This document shows, piece after piece, positions 23,977 to 32,113 of a stretch of 52,324 nt of DNA (the stretch's first letter is position 1; every line of letters starts with the position of its first letter). Source of the DNA: JBBAFS01 sp041655255. Its GTDB lineage: Bacteria; Spirochaetota; Spirochaetia; Sphaerochaetales; Sphaerochaetaceae. The notes below the pieces were generated by a model that worked only from the letters and a program-made list of their open reading frames with translations, was not told where the DNA came from and searched no databases. The translations under genes and the position numbers were made by a program. The stretch spans positions 1-52,324 of the forward strand of contig JBBAFS010000004.1 in the NCBI GenBank assembly GCA_041655255.1, read 5' to 3'.

Positions 23977-24978
23977 ATGCAAATTATGGCTATTATGCTA
24001 ATCTATGGTATGAAGCAACAAAAGAAAGGCTCACCACAACGCCTTAAACGGACCGACTTGGTTATGGGGACTTTGTACCTCTTTAATGAGCTCTATGAGA
24101 GCCGAGAGGCGGAGTCTATTTGGGATATTAGCATCCCTATTGATGATTTGCGTGATCATTTAAAAGAACGATTTGGGGTCGAATACACCTCAAGTCAATG
24201 GATCTTTACTCAACTTCGTCGCTATGAAGATGAGTTAGGAGCTCCTTTGTTTGTCCGTAACAGTGTGAAAAACTCAAAAAACTTCCACTTAGCTTTGTAT
24301 CCAAATATGATTGAGTTTGTCCAAAAACAACACCTCTATGTTCCTCAAAAAATCAAAGTGGCTAATGGTGTGTTTGATAAAATTCAATCGACTACAGTCG
24401 GATTCAAAGAGGTGAAACTCTGCTTAGGAGCTGGTTCTACCATGTTCCACTTAGCTCAGATTTTCATTCAACACCAACAAGAGCTCACTGCCCCATGTCG
24501 GTTGTACACCCACAACGCTGGGTTATTACCGATGTTGTGTGACCAAAGTGTCGATAACCGCCATCTTCCCATTGTGGTGGCAGGAGGGGAGATTGATTCC
24601 GTTACTCGAACTATCTTAGGTGATAGTACCCACTTTTTTCCCACCCGGGAATTTGATTTTCTTATTCAAGGGACATCAGTCGTTCACGATGGAAAACTCT
24701 ATATCGAAAGTGAAGAGGAGATTGTCCGTAAAGCAGATCTTTTACACAACCACAGTGGAACAAAAATGTTAGTCCTCACTAAACATGAGTGCCAAGATGA
24801 ACCAATTAGTGGTATTCAACCGTATGGGGAGCTAAGGGATTACGATTATGTGGTTGTACCTCGATCAGTCGGTCATCAGAATCTAAAAAGATATGATTAT
24901 CGGTTCCAACAATACCACGATCTTTTTGAACCCGAAATCATGAATTGGAATTACTCAATTTTAAAGGTGAAAAAATAA
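23977..24978 (+). CDS. transcriptional regulator with DeoR-type sugar-phosphate sensor domain
   Basis: 333 residues (or about 322 from the ATG at 24010; neither start has a good ribosome site). Residues about 130-310 match the DeoR C-terminal sensor in layout: VKLCLGAGSTMFHLAQIFI, then LYTHNAGLLPMLC, LPIVVAGGEIDSVTRTILGD, FDFLIQGTSVVHDGKLYIES, and a final TKMLVLTKHE. This fold binds phosphorylated sugars. The N-terminal 125 residues do not show the standard DeoR helix-turn-helix signature. They are charged and helical with a segment like a divergent winged helix (ERFGVEYTSSQWIFTQLRRY). Divergent from the ABC/GDPD operon, which it probably controls. Confidence 0.75.
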   Translation: MQIMAIMLIYGMKQQKKGSPQRLKRTDLVMGTLYLFNELYESREAESIWDISIPIDDLRDHLKERFGVEYTSSQWIFTQLRRYEDELGAPLFVRNSVKNSKNFHLALYPNMIEFVQKQHLYVPQKIKVANGVFDKIQSTTVGFKEVKLCLGAGSTMFHLAQIFIQHQQELTAPCRLYTHNAGLLPMLCDQSVDNRHLPIVVAGGEIDSVTRTILGDSTHFFPTREFDFLIQGTSVVHDGKLYIESEEEIVRKADLLHNHSGTKMLVLTKHECQDEPISGIQPYGELRDYDYVVVPRSVGHQNLKRYDYRFQQYHDLFEPEIMNWNYSILKVKK

Positions 24979-25010
24979 TAAGCTGTTACACACATAGGTA
25001 ACAGCTTATT
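24971..25010 (-). terminator. intrinsic terminator of the PfkB kinase gene
   Basis: 13-bp perfect stem AATAAGCTGTTAC (24977-24989) with GTAACAGCTTATT (24998-25010), loop of 8. In the minus direction it is followed by ATTTTTT. It sits between the convergent regulator and kinase genes and may also stop plus-strand transcription. Confidence 0.85.
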
Positions 25011-25029
25011 ACTTAGTGTCGTTGCTCTT

Positions 25030-25899
25030 TTATGACTGTTTCATTCGAGCAAACACTTCTTCTAACGAAGCGTCAAATACTTTAGGGCTCTCCATCTTTA
25101 TGGAACAAAGAGCTGCAGCAAATTGAATCGACTCTAAAGCAGAGTGGTCCATTCTCCAGGCAATGTAAGAACTGAAGGTGGTATCACCACGTCCGGTGCG
25201 TCCCACATTACTCTTATTTGTATATTCAGATGAGACAATCCCCTCTTGTGTTCTTATTAACACTTCAGTGTTATGAGTAAGCATAATCTCTTTTGCTCCC
25301 CATGCGTGAAGTTGCTCAAGGCCTTTATGGCGATCTTCAATACCGGTGAGAATATGAGCTTCAGCTGCATCAGTTTTAAAATAAGTAAGGTAGGGAAGTA
25401 ACTCTTCTTTGTTCTCCCAATCTTTAAAGACTAAATCTTTTGAATCATCTAAGCATCGTAATACCCCTTGGGCATCCATAGCTACTTTACCTCTTTCACT
25501 TAACGGTTTAATAAAAGAGTCGGGAATTTCACCCCCAAAGAGGCCGGCTAAATAAAACACGTCAGCACTCTCTGTAATCTCATCGATGGTAAATGGATCT
25601 GCTTGGGAGAGAAGGACGACTTCACGACGCTCTTTGTCGGCAGTGAAGTAGGTGTTTTTAATACTGGTGGTCTCTTTTGACGAAAGACATTCCCAATCGA
25701 TGTTCTCATGTTGAAGTGAATCTAAAAGTTTTTCATCTTCAGCTGCTAATTTAGTGTAGACTTTAATCTTCTTTCCAGTAGCAGCAGCAGTAAAAGCACT
25801 GTGAACTACTGCTCCTCCTAGAAGGTCGTAGCGTTCCCCTTTGTGGTCAATTAGAATATCTTTAGAGATATGACCAATCATAACCATGTCGTATTTCAT
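25030..25899 (-). CDS. PfkB-family carbohydrate kinase
   Basis: About 289 residues. The ATG at 25899 has GAGGAGA just upstream; the frame is open 42 codons further but without similarity. Ribokinase-fold features: MIGHISKDILID, YDLLGGAVVHSAFTAAATGKKI, YFKTDAAEAHILTG, and the C-terminal TGRGDTTFSSYIAWRM. The ATP/anion-hole motif is GRGD where most members have GAGD; the catalytic Asp is kept. The sugar substrate is unknown. It is a single gene, with a LacI-type operator 57 bp upstream and its own terminator, convergent with the sugar-sensing regulator. Confidence 0.9.
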   Translation of the reverse strand: MKYDMVMIGHISKDILIDHKGERYDLLGGAVVHSAFTAAATGKKIKVYTKLAAEDEKLLDSLQHENIDWECLSSKETTSIKNTYFTADKERREVVLLSQADPFTIDEITESADVFYLAGLFGGEIPDSFIKPLSERGKVAMDAQGVLRCLDDSKDLVFKDWENKEELLPYLTYFKTDAAEAHILTGIEDRHKGLEQLHAWGAKEIMLTHNTEVLIRTQEGIVSSEYTNKSNVGRTGRGDTTFSSYIAWRMDHSALESIQFAAALCSIKMESPKVFDASLEEVFARMKQS

Positions 25900-25955
25900 C
25901 CTATTCTCCTCACGTCTTTTAGTAGAAATAGTTTCCCATCTCACTGACAAAGTGT

Positions 25956-25975
25956 CAATGTCAACGTTTACATTG
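25956..25975. promoter_or_regulatory. LacI/GalR-family operator-like palindrome upstream of the kinase gene
   Basis: CAATGT-C-AACGTT-T-ACATTG is a 20-bp palindrome with a single mismatched pair and the central CG typical of LacI-family operators. On the minus strand a TTGACA lies within it (25959-25964), so repressor binding would cover the -35 element of the kinase promoter. A second short palindrome TGACA-AAG-TGTCA is at 25945-25957. Confidence 0.65.
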
Positions 25976-26229
25976 TTCTTCTCTTTTTTTGTCACAAAAG
26001 AGAACAATCTCACTTGTGTCAACACACACTGATGTTTTATTAAAAAGAGAATCTCTTTTTATGTAACTTCTCACCAAGGCAATGAATACGATAGATTCAA
26101 CTATGTCATACCAGAGGTTTTCTGAAATGGAACTGGTAAATATTTGCAATGATTACACTTATAGATAGATTAATATGTGAATATATTCTTATTATATATT
26201 GACATGTACTTCAAAGTGATGTTAGATGT

Positions 26230-26355
26230 ACATCTATGCATACCGTTGGTATGTACGAATGTGAACTACATAGGGAGCTTAAGTAACAGCATCGGTTTCA
26301 CCCACACGCCTATGTAGATCAGTTGAGCCTTCCAAATTGGAAGGCTCAACATTTA
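26230..26355 (+). ncRNA. candidate small structured RNA, unassigned
   Basis: A sigma70-like -35 TTGACA at 26199-26204 with, 17 bp on, a weak -10 (TTAGAT, 26222-26227). Downstream are three consecutive potential helices: CATACC-GTT-GGTATG (26239-26253), CTACATAGG (26266-26274) with CCTATGTAG (26309-26317), and a near-perfect palindrome GTTGAGCCTTCCAA/TTGGAAGGCTCAAC (26322-26350). No gene follows on the plus strand, so it would be a free RNA. The final hairpin lacks a good U-run on either strand, so strand and ends are uncertain. I could not match it to 6S, SRP, tmRNA or a known riboswitch. Confidence 0.35.
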
Positions 26356-26376
26356 TAGTTCACAACATCTATTGTT

Positions 26377-27939
26377 TTAAGCGAGTAGTTTCTTTAAGTC
26401 TTCTTCTGCTGTTTCAGCAATTGGTGTAACACCATAGTTCTCAACTAAGAAGTTTAAGATATTAGGAGAGACAAATGCGGGTAGTGTTGGCCCTAAGTGG
26501 ATATCTTTCACACCAAGGTATAACAAGGTGAGTAAAATACACACTGCTTTTTGCTCATACCAAGAGAGGACAAAGCTTAATGGAAGTTCGTTAACCGAAC
26601 ACTCAAAAGCTTCAGCTAAAGCGAGAGCAACCTGAATGGCACCGTATGAGTCGTTACACTGACCCATATCTAACATGCGTGGAATTCCATCAATTTCTCC
26701 GATGTTCATATCGTTGAAACGGAACTTACCACACGCAAGAGTCAGAATTACGGTATCGTTAGGGGATTTTTCAACAAAATCGGTGTAGTAGTTTCTACCA
26801 ACACGAGCTCCGTCACATCCACCAACTAAGAAGAAGTGTTTAATAGCACCGCTTTTCACATTCTCAATTACTTTAGAGGCGACTGATAATACTGTTGCTC
26901 GACCAAAGCCTGTAGTCATCGTTGGTCCACCGTTAATTCCAAACATCTCTTTACGCTCGGAATATCCACCTAGTTCTAAGGCTTTCTCAATAACTGGAGT
27001 AAAGTCTTTCTCTTCTCCGATGTGGACAAGACCAGGGTAGGAGACTACTTCGGTTGTAAAGACACGGTCGATGTAGTTCTCTCTTGGTGGCATAAGACAG
27101 TTTGTTGTAAAAAGGACTGCCCCAGGCATGTCGATAAACTCTTTTTGTTGGTTTTGCCAAGCTGTTCCAAAGTTTCCTTTAAGATGGTCAAAAGCTTTTA
27201 GCTTTGGATACCCGTGGGCTGGAAGCATCTCACCGTGGGTGTAGATATTAATTCCTTTCCCTTCGGTTTGTTGTAGCAACACATAAAGATCGTACAAGTC
27301 GTGACCACTGACGACGATGAATGGACCTTTTTCTACAGCAAGTGGAACTTCAACTGGGACGGGATCTCCGTATGTTTCGGTATTAGCTTTATCTAATAAC
27401 TCCATACACTCGAGGTTCACCTCTCCAGTTTTCATCACTAATGGAAGTAACACATCATCAGAAGCATCACTACCAATAGCTCTCATAGCTTCAAAGAAGA
27501 AGTCGTTTACCGTCTCACTTTTATAATCTAACACCCAAGCATGGTAGGCATAAGCTGCCATCCCTCTTAGGCCAAGTAAGATTAAACTTTTAAGTGAGCG
27601 GATATCTTCATCGGCTCCCCACACATCTGCCATAGGGTAGCTTGTTGTATCTCCACCGTATGATGCAGTTTGTACATCGATTCGTTTAATCAATTCTTGA
27701 AGTACAGGGTCGTTAAAGTTGACGTTGGTAATGGCTGTAAACAACCCTTCAAGCATGATGTGAGCGGCTTCACTAGTGAGAGCTTTTCCCTCTTGTGCGC
27801 GAGCTAACGCTACTAAAGCCCCTGTCATCTCATCTTGAAGGTTTGAGGTACTCGCCTCTTTACCACATACGCCACGGTTGGTGACACATGCGACGCCCTT
27901 AGCTGTTTGTTCACACTGAAAGCAGAACATGTTTGACAT
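26377..27939 (-). CDS. hcp: hydroxylamine reductase / hybrid-cluster protein
   Basis: 520 residues. The ATG at 27939 has a strong AGGAGG and begins Met-Ser-Asn-Met-Phe-Cys; the longer frame has no family similarity. The N-terminal cluster cysteines are Cys6, Cys9, Cys18 and Cys25. Hybrid-cluster motifs follow: VVSGHDLYDLYVLLQQTEGK, INIYTHGEMLPAHGYP, FTTNCLMPP, VGGCDGARVGRNYYTDF, TLACGKFRFN and DMGQCNDSYGAIQVALAL. Hcp reduces hydroxylamine and acts as an NO reductase/nitrosylase in anaerobes. No hcr-type partner is seen; instead it is downstream of a cupin and a PNPOx-like gene. Confidence 0.97.
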   Translation of the reverse strand: MSNMFCFQCEQTAKGVACVTNRGVCGKEASTSNLQDEMTGALVALARAQEGKALTSEAAHIMLEGLFTAITNVNFNDPVLQELIKRIDVQTASYGGDTTSYPMADVWGADEDIRSLKSLILLGLRGMAAYAYHAWVLDYKSETVNDFFFEAMRAIGSDASDDVLLPLVMKTGEVNLECMELLDKANTETYGDPVPVEVPLAVEKGPFIVVSGHDLYDLYVLLQQTEGKGINIYTHGEMLPAHGYPKLKAFDHLKGNFGTAWQNQQKEFIDMPGAVLFTTNCLMPPRENYIDRVFTTEVVSYPGLVHIGEEKDFTPVIEKALELGGYSERKEMFGINGGPTMTTGFGRATVLSVASKVIENVKSGAIKHFFLVGGCDGARVGRNYYTDFVEKSPNDTVILTLACGKFRFNDMNIGEIDGIPRMLDMGQCNDSYGAIQVALALAEAFECSVNELPLSFVLSWYEQKAVCILLTLLYLGVKDIHLGPTLPAFVSPNILNFLVENYGVTPIAETAEEDLKKLLA

Positions 27940-27991
27940 TAAGTTCCTCCTAGGGGGGGATGCCCCCATGTTATAGTTTCTATATTCGTAA

Positions 27992-28294
27992 TTATTCGGT
28001 TTTAATAACAAAAAGATGCATCGTTCCCTTACCAGCGTTGGTGATATCCAACAAGGTGTTCTCTGGAATAGCTACTATTGAGCCAACGGGGAACTCTTTT
28101 CGTTTTTGGTCGTTGAGTTTAAGACCTAAGACACCTCGAGTAATAATCATATGGGCAGCTTCAGCTGTTGTATGTGGATCAACTGAGCCTCCTTCTACTA
28201 AAGAGAGGTGGTTAATCTGTAGGTTATCTTGCTTAACAATTCGTTCAACGCTATCAACATCACCGGTGGTGTATTGGTACAAAGTTTCAATCAT
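27992..28294 (-). CDS. small cupin-domain protein
   Basis: A 100-residue single-domain cupin with the two-motif beta-barrel pattern: HLSLVEGGSVDPHTTAEAAHMIITRG, and FPVGSIVAIPENTLLDITNAGKGTMHLFV. His residues fit a mononuclear metal site, though motif 2 lacks the usual His. It is encoded between the PNPOx-like and hcp genes, overlapping the upstream gene by 4 bp (ATGA). Likely an accessory in redox or metal handling for the same stress; the precise role is unknown. Confidence 0.88.
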   Translation of the reverse strand: MIETLYQYTTGDVDSVERIVKQDNLQINHLSLVEGGSVDPHTTAEAAHMIITRGVLGLKLNDQKRKEFPVGSIVAIPENTLLDITNAGKGTMHLFVIKTE

Positions 28295-28770
28295 GACTTC
28301 TCCTTCATATGTTGAGCTTTTGCTGTGATATAATCGATCTCTATTTTAATGACTGTTGTTGCACTGTAGTGTTTTTGGATGTACTTTTCAGCTTCACGAG
28401 GAAACTCGGGAGCATATTTTTGTACAATGGCATCTAAGGCACGATCTTTCTCCTCATCAGAGTCGACAACCGATGCATCACCATATGCAATAGCACTTTC
28501 GTAATCAGTGGTGAATTCTTGTGCAATAAGGTAAGTAGAAGAGACACAGGTGAAACAGACTCGACTATGTTGGGCAATGAGATCTAACTTAGTTCCACTG
28601 TGTGCTCCGTGGATGTAGATAGTGTTATCTACCAAGACGTGAGAGATGGGCACTGCGTATGGATTGCCCATCTCATCTACTAAAGAGAGAATCCCGTATT
28701 CGGCTTGAGCAATCACCGATTTACCAAAGTCCTCACTTTTTAATTTGTCAGTTCTTCTCATAGGTTTCAT
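28291..28770 (-). CDS. pyridoxamine 5'-phosphate oxidase-fold flavoprotein
   Basis: 159 residues of the NimA/PNPOx-like FMN-binding family: MRRTDKL near the start, YGILSLVDEMGNPYAVPISHV, IYIHGAHSGTKLDLIAQHSRVCFT, and YESAIAYGDASVV. These small split-barrel proteins bind FMN or heme and reduce nitro or oxidised compounds. It is the first gene of a three-gene minus-strand operon with the cupin and hcp, which points to nitrosative or oxidative stress defence. A 5-6-5 palindrome lies 37 bp upstream of the ATG. Confidence 0.9.
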   Translation of the reverse strand: MKPMRRTDKLKSEDFGKSVIAQAEYGILSLVDEMGNPYAVPISHVLVDNTIYIHGAHSGTKLDLIAQHSRVCFTCVSSTYLIAQEFTTDYESAIAYGDASVVDSDEEKDRALDAIVQKYAPEFPREAEKYIQKHYSATTVIKIEIDYITAKAQHMKEKS

Positions 28771-28806
28771 ACTCTCAAGAGTATAACAAAAAGAGGATAA
28801 GTGGTA

Positions 28807-28822
28807 TGTTGTAAATGCAACA
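28807..28822. promoter_or_regulatory. CRP/FNR-type palindrome upstream of the PNPOx-cupin-hcp operon
   Basis: TGTTG-TAAATG-CAACA, inverted arms of 5 with a 6-bp spacer, the geometry used by CRP/FNR-family factors. HcpR/DNR-type members of that family often control hcp. The exact half-site differs from well-known consensus sequences. Confidence 0.45.
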
Positions 28823-28872
28823 ATTCAACTGATATACCAGAAATCATCATAACAGCTCATATTCGCATTATT

Positions 28873-28886
28873 TGTATAAATATACA
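28873..28886. promoter_or_regulatory. ARG-box-like operator 1 upstream of argC
   Basis: TGTATAAATATACA, a 14-bp inverted repeat. It fits the ArgR/AhrC half-site pattern TGNAT-WWWW-ATNCA. It is 70 bp upstream of the argC ATG and 41 bp (about four helical turns) from box 2. Confidence 0.6.
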
Positions 28887-28913
28887 CGTTTAGGGGTGTA
28901 CAAAAAGATAAAT

Positions 28914-28927
28914 TGAATATATATACA
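28914..28927. promoter_or_regulatory. ARG-box-like operator 2 upstream of argC
   Basis: TGAATATATATACA, matching TGNAT-WWWW-ATNCA, 29 bp before the argC start codon. Paired ARG boxes are normal for hexameric ArgR repressors. Confidence 0.55.
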
Positions 28928-28955
28928 TGATATGCATCTAAAAAGGAGGAATAAG

Positions 28956-30008
28956 ATGGATAAACTACGTGTTGGCGTCGTTGGATCAACTGGATATGCT
29001 GGAAGTGAACTCATTCGCCTCCTTGTAAGACACCCTCATGTGGGTACAATCTATGCAGCCTCAAAGACCTATGAGGGGATGAACTACAGTTCAGTATTTC
29101 CAAACTTTAAAAACATCTACGATGTGGTGTGTGTAGATGCACAAGATATTGCCTCCCTAGCACAACAAGTTGATGTCTTATTGTTATCTCTTCCACATGG
29201 CATTAGTTCATTTAATGTTACTTCTCAGATGATCAAAGAGACGATTGTCATCGACTTAGGTGCCGATTTTAGACTCAAAGATATTTCTACGTATGAGTCG
29301 TGGTACAACACACAGCATGGAAACAAAGAATTAGTTTCACAAGCTGTGTATGGTTTAAGTGAATTATATAGAGAAGAGATACAACAAACCCGCCTAGTGG
29401 CTAATCCAGGATGTTACACAACTGCCTCTATTATAAGTTGTTATCCTTTAATCAAAGAGGGACTGATTGATCCACACTCATTAATTATCGATGCTAAAAG
29501 TGGTGTCTCTGGTGCTGGAAGAGGGGAGAAACTCCCATTTTTGTTTGGAGAAGCAAACGAGAATATCAAAGCGTACGGTATTGGAACTCACCGCCACACT
29601 CCTGAAATAGAGGAGCACCTCTCTTTTGCTTCAAAAGAGAAGATCACCCTCTCATTTACACCTCACTTGGTTCCGATGAACCGAGGTATTCTCATTACAG
29701 CTTACGGTTCTTTAAACGAAGGAGTGACTGCAAAAGAGATTGATCAGGCGTATCACACCTATTATGAAGATGAGTATTTTATCCGTTTATTAGGTGAAGG
29801 TAGTAGTGCTGAAACTCGGTGGGTAAAAGGGTCTAATTATTGTGATATAGGGTTTATTGTTGATCAAAGAACTAATCGTGTAGTAATTAGTTGTGCCATT
29901 GATAACCTTGTCAAAGGGGCATCTGGGCAAGCTGTACAAAATATGAATATTATGTGTGGATTTGATGAGAGAGATGGAATCGATATGGTTCCTCCATTTC
30001 CAATATAA
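28956..30008 (+). CDS. argC: N-acetyl-gamma-glutamyl-phosphate reductase
   Basis: 350 residues. The ATG at 28956 has AGGAGG at 28943-28948; the ATG at 28932 lies upstream of that site and is rejected. NADPH loop VGVVGSTGYAGSELIRLL, catalytic cysteine in LVANPGCYTTASII, and SGVSGAGRGEKLPFLFGEANEN plus GIGTHRHTPEIE. It reduces N-acetylglutamyl-phosphate in ornithine/arginine synthesis. First gene of argC-argJ-argB-argD. Confidence 0.97.
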   Translation: MDKLRVGVVGSTGYAGSELIRLLVRHPHVGTIYAASKTYEGMNYSSVFPNFKNIYDVVCVDAQDIASLAQQVDVLLLSLPHGISSFNVTSQMIKETIVIDLGADFRLKDISTYESWYNTQHGNKELVSQAVYGLSELYREEIQQTRLVANPGCYTTASIISCYPLIKEGLIDPHSLIIDAKSGVSGAGRGEKLPFLFGEANENIKAYGIGTHRHTPEIEEHLSFASKEKITLSFTPHLVPMNRGILITAYGSLNEGVTAKEIDQAYHTYYEDEYFIRLLGEGSSAETRWVKGSNYCDIGFIVDQRTNRVVISCAIDNLVKGASGQAVQNMNIMCGFDERDGIDMVPPFPI

Positions 30009-30020
30009 GAGGGAAAGAGT

Positions 30021-31241
30021 ATGAACATTATTGAAGGTGGAATCACTTCAGCAACAGGTTTTAGCGTCGGTTCAACGGCCTGTGGAATTAAAAAGAGTAA
30101 AAAAGATATCACACTCCTTTACAGTGAATATGATTGTATTGTAGCAGGAGCTTTTACCCAAAATGTGGTACGAGCAGCTCCTGTTATGTGGGATGAGCAC
30201 ATTGTTCATCAACATAACACTGTAAGAGCCCTTGTGGTAAACAGCGGAAATGCCAATGCATGCACGGGAACTCAAGGTGAACAAGATACCAAAGAGATGG
30301 CCCTTGTAGCGGCTACTTCTGTTGGAGTGAAACAAGAGGAGGTATTGGTGTGTTCTACTGGAGTTATTGGTGTCCCTCTTCCAATGCAAAACATTCGTCA
30401 AGGGATAAAAGAGTGTTCAATAAATCTCAAAAGTTCTGTTGAAGCTGGCACTTCATCTGCTGAAGCAATTCTAACGACCGATACCTTTACTAAAGAGATC
30501 GCTGTGACTGTTGAAGTAGGTAACACGACAGTCACTATAGGGGCGATGGCAAAAGGTTCGGGGATGATTCATCCAAATATGGCAACAATGCTTAGTTTTT
30601 GTACCACTGATGCCAATGTCGATCGCTCTTATTTACAACAGTTAGTATCAAAGAGTGTACAAGAGAGTTACAATATGATCAGTGTCGATGGAGATACCTC
30701 CACCAATGATACGGTCTTAGTCTTTGCCAACGGAGCAAGTAACTCACCTCTCATTAACCACGACAGTGAATATGCTCCACTTTTTGAAGAAGCTTTTAGA
30801 TATCTTCATCGTGAATTAGCAAAACAAATTATCCAAGATGGAGAGGGTGCTTCTAAATTAATTGAACTCCAGATCAAAGGAGCTGCTTCTTTAGAAGATG
30901 CACGAGTGATGGCCAAAAGTGCCATTTCAAGTAATTTAGTAAAAACAGCGTTTTTTGGCTCGGATGCAAACTGGGGTCGATTAGTGTGTGCCATGGGGTA
31001 TTCAGGTGCTTTTTTTGATTTAGCACACGTGACACTCACTTATATCTCTCATGCGGGGATGGTGGTCGTTCTTAAAGAGGGGGAACCCATCAACTTTAAC
31101 GAAGAACTTGCAAAAAAGATCTTAGATGAAAAAGAGATCATTGTATCGCTTGTTGTTGGAGATGGACCTGGTGAAGCAACGGCGTGGGGATGTGATCTTT
31201 CATACGAGTATGTTCGAATAAATGGAGAGTACCGAAGTTGA
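30021..31241 (+). CDS. argJ: bifunctional ornithine acetyltransferase / N-acetylglutamate synthase
   Basis: 406 residues. It transfers the acetyl group from N-acetylornithine to glutamate and, in bifunctional forms, also uses acetyl-CoA. Autocleavage and nucleophile site: AKGSGMIHPNMATMLSF, with the Thr of Met-Ala-Thr-Met as new N-terminus of the beta chain. Also VRAAPVMWDEH, NSGNANACTG and MISVDGDTSTNDTV. No argA is present in the window, fitting the cyclic pathway. Overlaps or abuts argB at its 3' end; 12 bp after argC. Confidence 0.96.
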   Translation: MNIIEGGITSATGFSVGSTACGIKKSKKDITLLYSEYDCIVAGAFTQNVVRAAPVMWDEHIVHQHNTVRALVVNSGNANACTGTQGEQDTKEMALVAATSVGVKQEEVLVCSTGVIGVPLPMQNIRQGIKECSINLKSSVEAGTSSAEAILTTDTFTKEIAVTVEVGNTTVTIGAMAKGSGMIHPNMATMLSFCTTDANVDRSYLQQLVSKSVQESYNMISVDGDTSTNDTVLVFANGASNSPLINHDSEYAPLFEEAFRYLHRELAKQIIQDGEGASKLIELQIKGAASLEDARVMAKSAISSNLVKTAFFGSDANWGRLVCAMGYSGAFFDLAHVTLTYISHAGMVVVLKEGEPINFNEELAKKILDEKEIIVSLVVGDGPGEATAWGCDLSYEYVRINGEYRS

Positions 31242-31243
31242 AT

Positions 31244-32104
31244 ATGGATAAAATTATTGAAAAAGCAGCAGTCTTAATTGAAGCTCTCCCTTATATCAGG
31301 CGCTTTGCCGGATCAATTGTTGTGGTGAAGTATGGTGGCAGTGCTATGGTGGATGACGACATTAAAGAGACCACCATTCAAGATATCGCCATGATGAAAC
31401 GAATTGGGATGAAACCAATTGTTGTTCATGGTGGGGGAAACTCCATTACTTCATTACTGACACGATTAGGCAAAGAGAGTACATTTATCGATGGACTTAG
31501 AGTGACCGATGCCGAAACAGCCCATATTGCTGAGATGGTCCTCTCTGGTTCCATCTCAAAAGATTTAGTGCAGTCTCTCCAAGCTCAAGGGATTAATGCT
31601 GTTGGGGTGAACGGTAAAGATGGTGATACCCTGGTTGCTAAAAAGAAAAAAGAGGGAGATCTGGATTTGGGGTTCGTTGGTGAAATTGCTAAAGTAAATA
31701 CCCATTTACTCGACTCTCTTATGGAGAGTGATTTTGTCCCTGTGGTCTCTCCCATTGGTACTGATCAAAAAGGGAACACCTACAACATCAACGCCGATTA
31801 TGCTGCAAGTGCCCTTGCTGGAGCTCTTCAAGCTCAAAAGCTGGTATTTCTTACCGATGTTGAAGGAATCTTAAAAGATAAAGATGACCCTACAACTATT
31901 TTAAGTAAACTCAACTTAGCTGAAGCACAACACTACATCGATACCGGTATTATTGCCGGAGGGATGATTCCTAAAACGTTGTGTTGTATGGACGGAATCA
32001 AAAAAGGGGTCGAAAGTGTCCACATTCTTGATGGGCGAATTCCCCATGCTCTATTACTAGAGATCTTCACCAATGAGGGAATCGGAACGATGATGGTGCG
32101 TTAG
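31244..32104 (+). CDS. argB: acetylglutamate kinase
   Basis: About 286 residues of the amino-acid kinase fold. FAGSIVVVKYGGSAM at the start, then IVVHGGGNSITSLLTRLG, GLRVTDAETAHIAEMVL, DGDTLVAKKK, NINADYAASALAGALQA and a late GIIAGGMIPKTLCC. It phosphorylates N-acetylglutamate and is usually the arginine-feedback step. An in-frame TTG at 31238, within the argJ stop region and better spaced from GGAG, is an equal start candidate. Confidence 0.95.
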   Translation: MDKIIEKAAVLIEALPYIRRFAGSIVVVKYGGSAMVDDDIKETTIQDIAMMKRIGMKPIVVHGGGNSITSLLTRLGKESTFIDGLRVTDAETAHIAEMVLSGSISKDLVQSLQAQGINAVGVNGKDGDTLVAKKKKEGDLDLGFVGEIAKVNTHLLDSLMESDFVPVVSPIGTDQKGNTYNINADYAASALAGALQAQKLVFLTDVEGILKDKDDPTTILSKLNLAEAQHYIDTGIIAGGMIPKTLCCMDGIKKGVESVHILDGRIPHALLLEIFTNEGIGTMMVR

Positions 32105-32113
32105 GAGAGTAAA

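Larger units (their letters stand above)
25900..26376. other. 477-bp intergenic stretch with kinase control region and a candidate RNA
   Basis: No protein gene is supportable. The left part (25900-26010) holds the kinase upstream region with palindromes at 25945-25957 and 25956-25975. The right part (26199-26350) holds a promoter-like sequence and stacked hairpins described separately. The middle, about 26010-26190, is AT-rich and featureless. Confidence 0.6.

Noticed and set aside
26199..26360. Riboswitch (c-di-GMP, glutamine, THF) or 6S/SRP RNA
   Set aside because: Conserved cores of these RNAs are not visible, and no gene lies downstream on the plus strand for a cis-acting switch.
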